64,000 nt of DNA from Planctomycetota bacterium (lineage in GTDB: Bacteria > Planctomycetota > UBA8108 > UBA1146), in assembly GCA_016776905.1 (NCBI GenBank), contig JADHSM010000007.1, positions 1 to 64,000 of the forward strand, in the 5' to 3' direction. Made by a program: the position numbers and the translations under genes. Under the pieces are notes generated by a model. The model did no database searches and was not told the origin of the DNA. It saw only the letters and a list, made by a program, of their open reading frames with translations. Below, in pieces: positions 63,679-64,000 of the stretch (positions are counted from its first letter, which is position 1; each line of letters starts with the position of its first letter).

Positions 63679-64000
63679 TTGCTCGCATATACCCTGCGTC
63701 GACTACTTCAGGCGATACCTGTCATCTTGTTGGTGACCCTGATCGTCTTTTTGTTGAATGCCGCAATTCCCGGGGATCCGGGTCGTATTCGACTCGGTCA
63801 GCGTGCCGATCCGGCTGCTGTTGAAGCCTACAATGAGGCCCGTGGTTACAACGATCCGATTCCGGTTCAGTATTTCAATTATCTTTGGCGGTTGTTCACC
63901 CAGTTTGACTTGGGTGAATCCGATGTCAAAGCCGGAAAAAGCGTCAATGAGATACTGGAAGAATCCTTCTTCGTCACTTTGCGTCTGGCATTACTGTCGA
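63679..64000 (+). CDS. Peptide/nickel-type ABC permease, OppB-like (partial, cut by window edge)
   Basis: TTG 63679 (AGGA upstream) begins YTLRRLLQAIPVILLVTLIVFLLN, then AAIPGDPGR, and continues open to the window end with NEILEESFFVTLRLALLS. It matches the N-terminus of OppB/DppB permeases. Here the segment between PGDP and the next helix is of normal length, unlike the OppB-like protein at 58465-59640. Second gene of the rightward ABC operon. Confidence 0.88.
   Translation, partial: MLAYTLRRLLQAIPVILLVTLIVFLLNAAIPGDPGRIRLGQRADPAAVEAYNEARGYNDPIPVQYFNYLWRLFTQFDLGESDVKAGKSVNEILEESFFVTLRLALLS

Overview
This is about 64 kb of bacterial chromosome with dense genes and short spacers. I see no rRNA genes, insertion sequences, phage genes or CRISPR arrays. 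Several traits point to the Planctomycetota or a close PVC relative. These are a double-length tandem UvrA, dockerin-like type I tails on secreted proteins, a large Ser/Thr kinase, and a PheT without its OB-fold domain. A D-Ala-D-Ala ligase and an L,D-transpeptidase indicate a peptidoglycan wall. The lineage is inferred from gene content; no marker phylogeny was possible.

Layout. 1-6.5 kb: the end of an ankyrin-repeat protein, tRNA-Ala(GGC), a leucyl-tRNA synthetase paralogue that has lost its catalytic signatures, a secreted trypsin-like protease and a LolA-like secreted protein. 6.5-10.5 kb: a leftward operon (zinc-finger membrane protein, lipoprotein, rlmN), then dprA. 10.5-16.9 kb: a secreted pentaheme cytochrome with a dockerin-like tail, divergent from a giant protein kinase. 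16.9-23.4 kb: aspS, then the translation operon infC-rpmI-rplT-pheS-pheT. 23.5-38.7 kb: a complete 14-gene nuoA-N operon for respiratory complex I on the minus strand, followed downstream by an L,D-transpeptidase. 38.8-42 kb: an MTHFR-like protein, a Mn-type superoxide dismutase and a secreted cohesin/dockerin-like protein. 42.7-51.4 kb: a tight operon of polyprenyl synthase, ddl, inositol-phosphatase-like gene and tandem-fused uvrA. 51.4-57.1 kb: an MCE/MlaD protein, a HEAT-like lipoprotein, and a three-gene operon of FAD amine oxidase, class IV aminotransferase and acyl-CoA synthetase. 57.1-64 kb: two divergent peptide/nickel-type ABC importer loci; the second runs off the window.

The most unusual items are three. 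First, the intact LeuRS-like gene has both the HIGH and KMSKS motifs and the editing-site residues replaced, so it looks like a pseudoenzyme. Second, many intergenic spacers, often right beside a start or stop codon, are made of 2-6 copies of a private 13-19 bp direct repeat. The two clear arrays inside genes both have an 18-bp period that keeps frame. Third, infC appears to start at AUC, and the kinase carries what looks like a decayed STAND ATPase module.

Start codons were moved inward wherever a Shine-Dalgarno sequence or signal peptide supported it; each entry says so.
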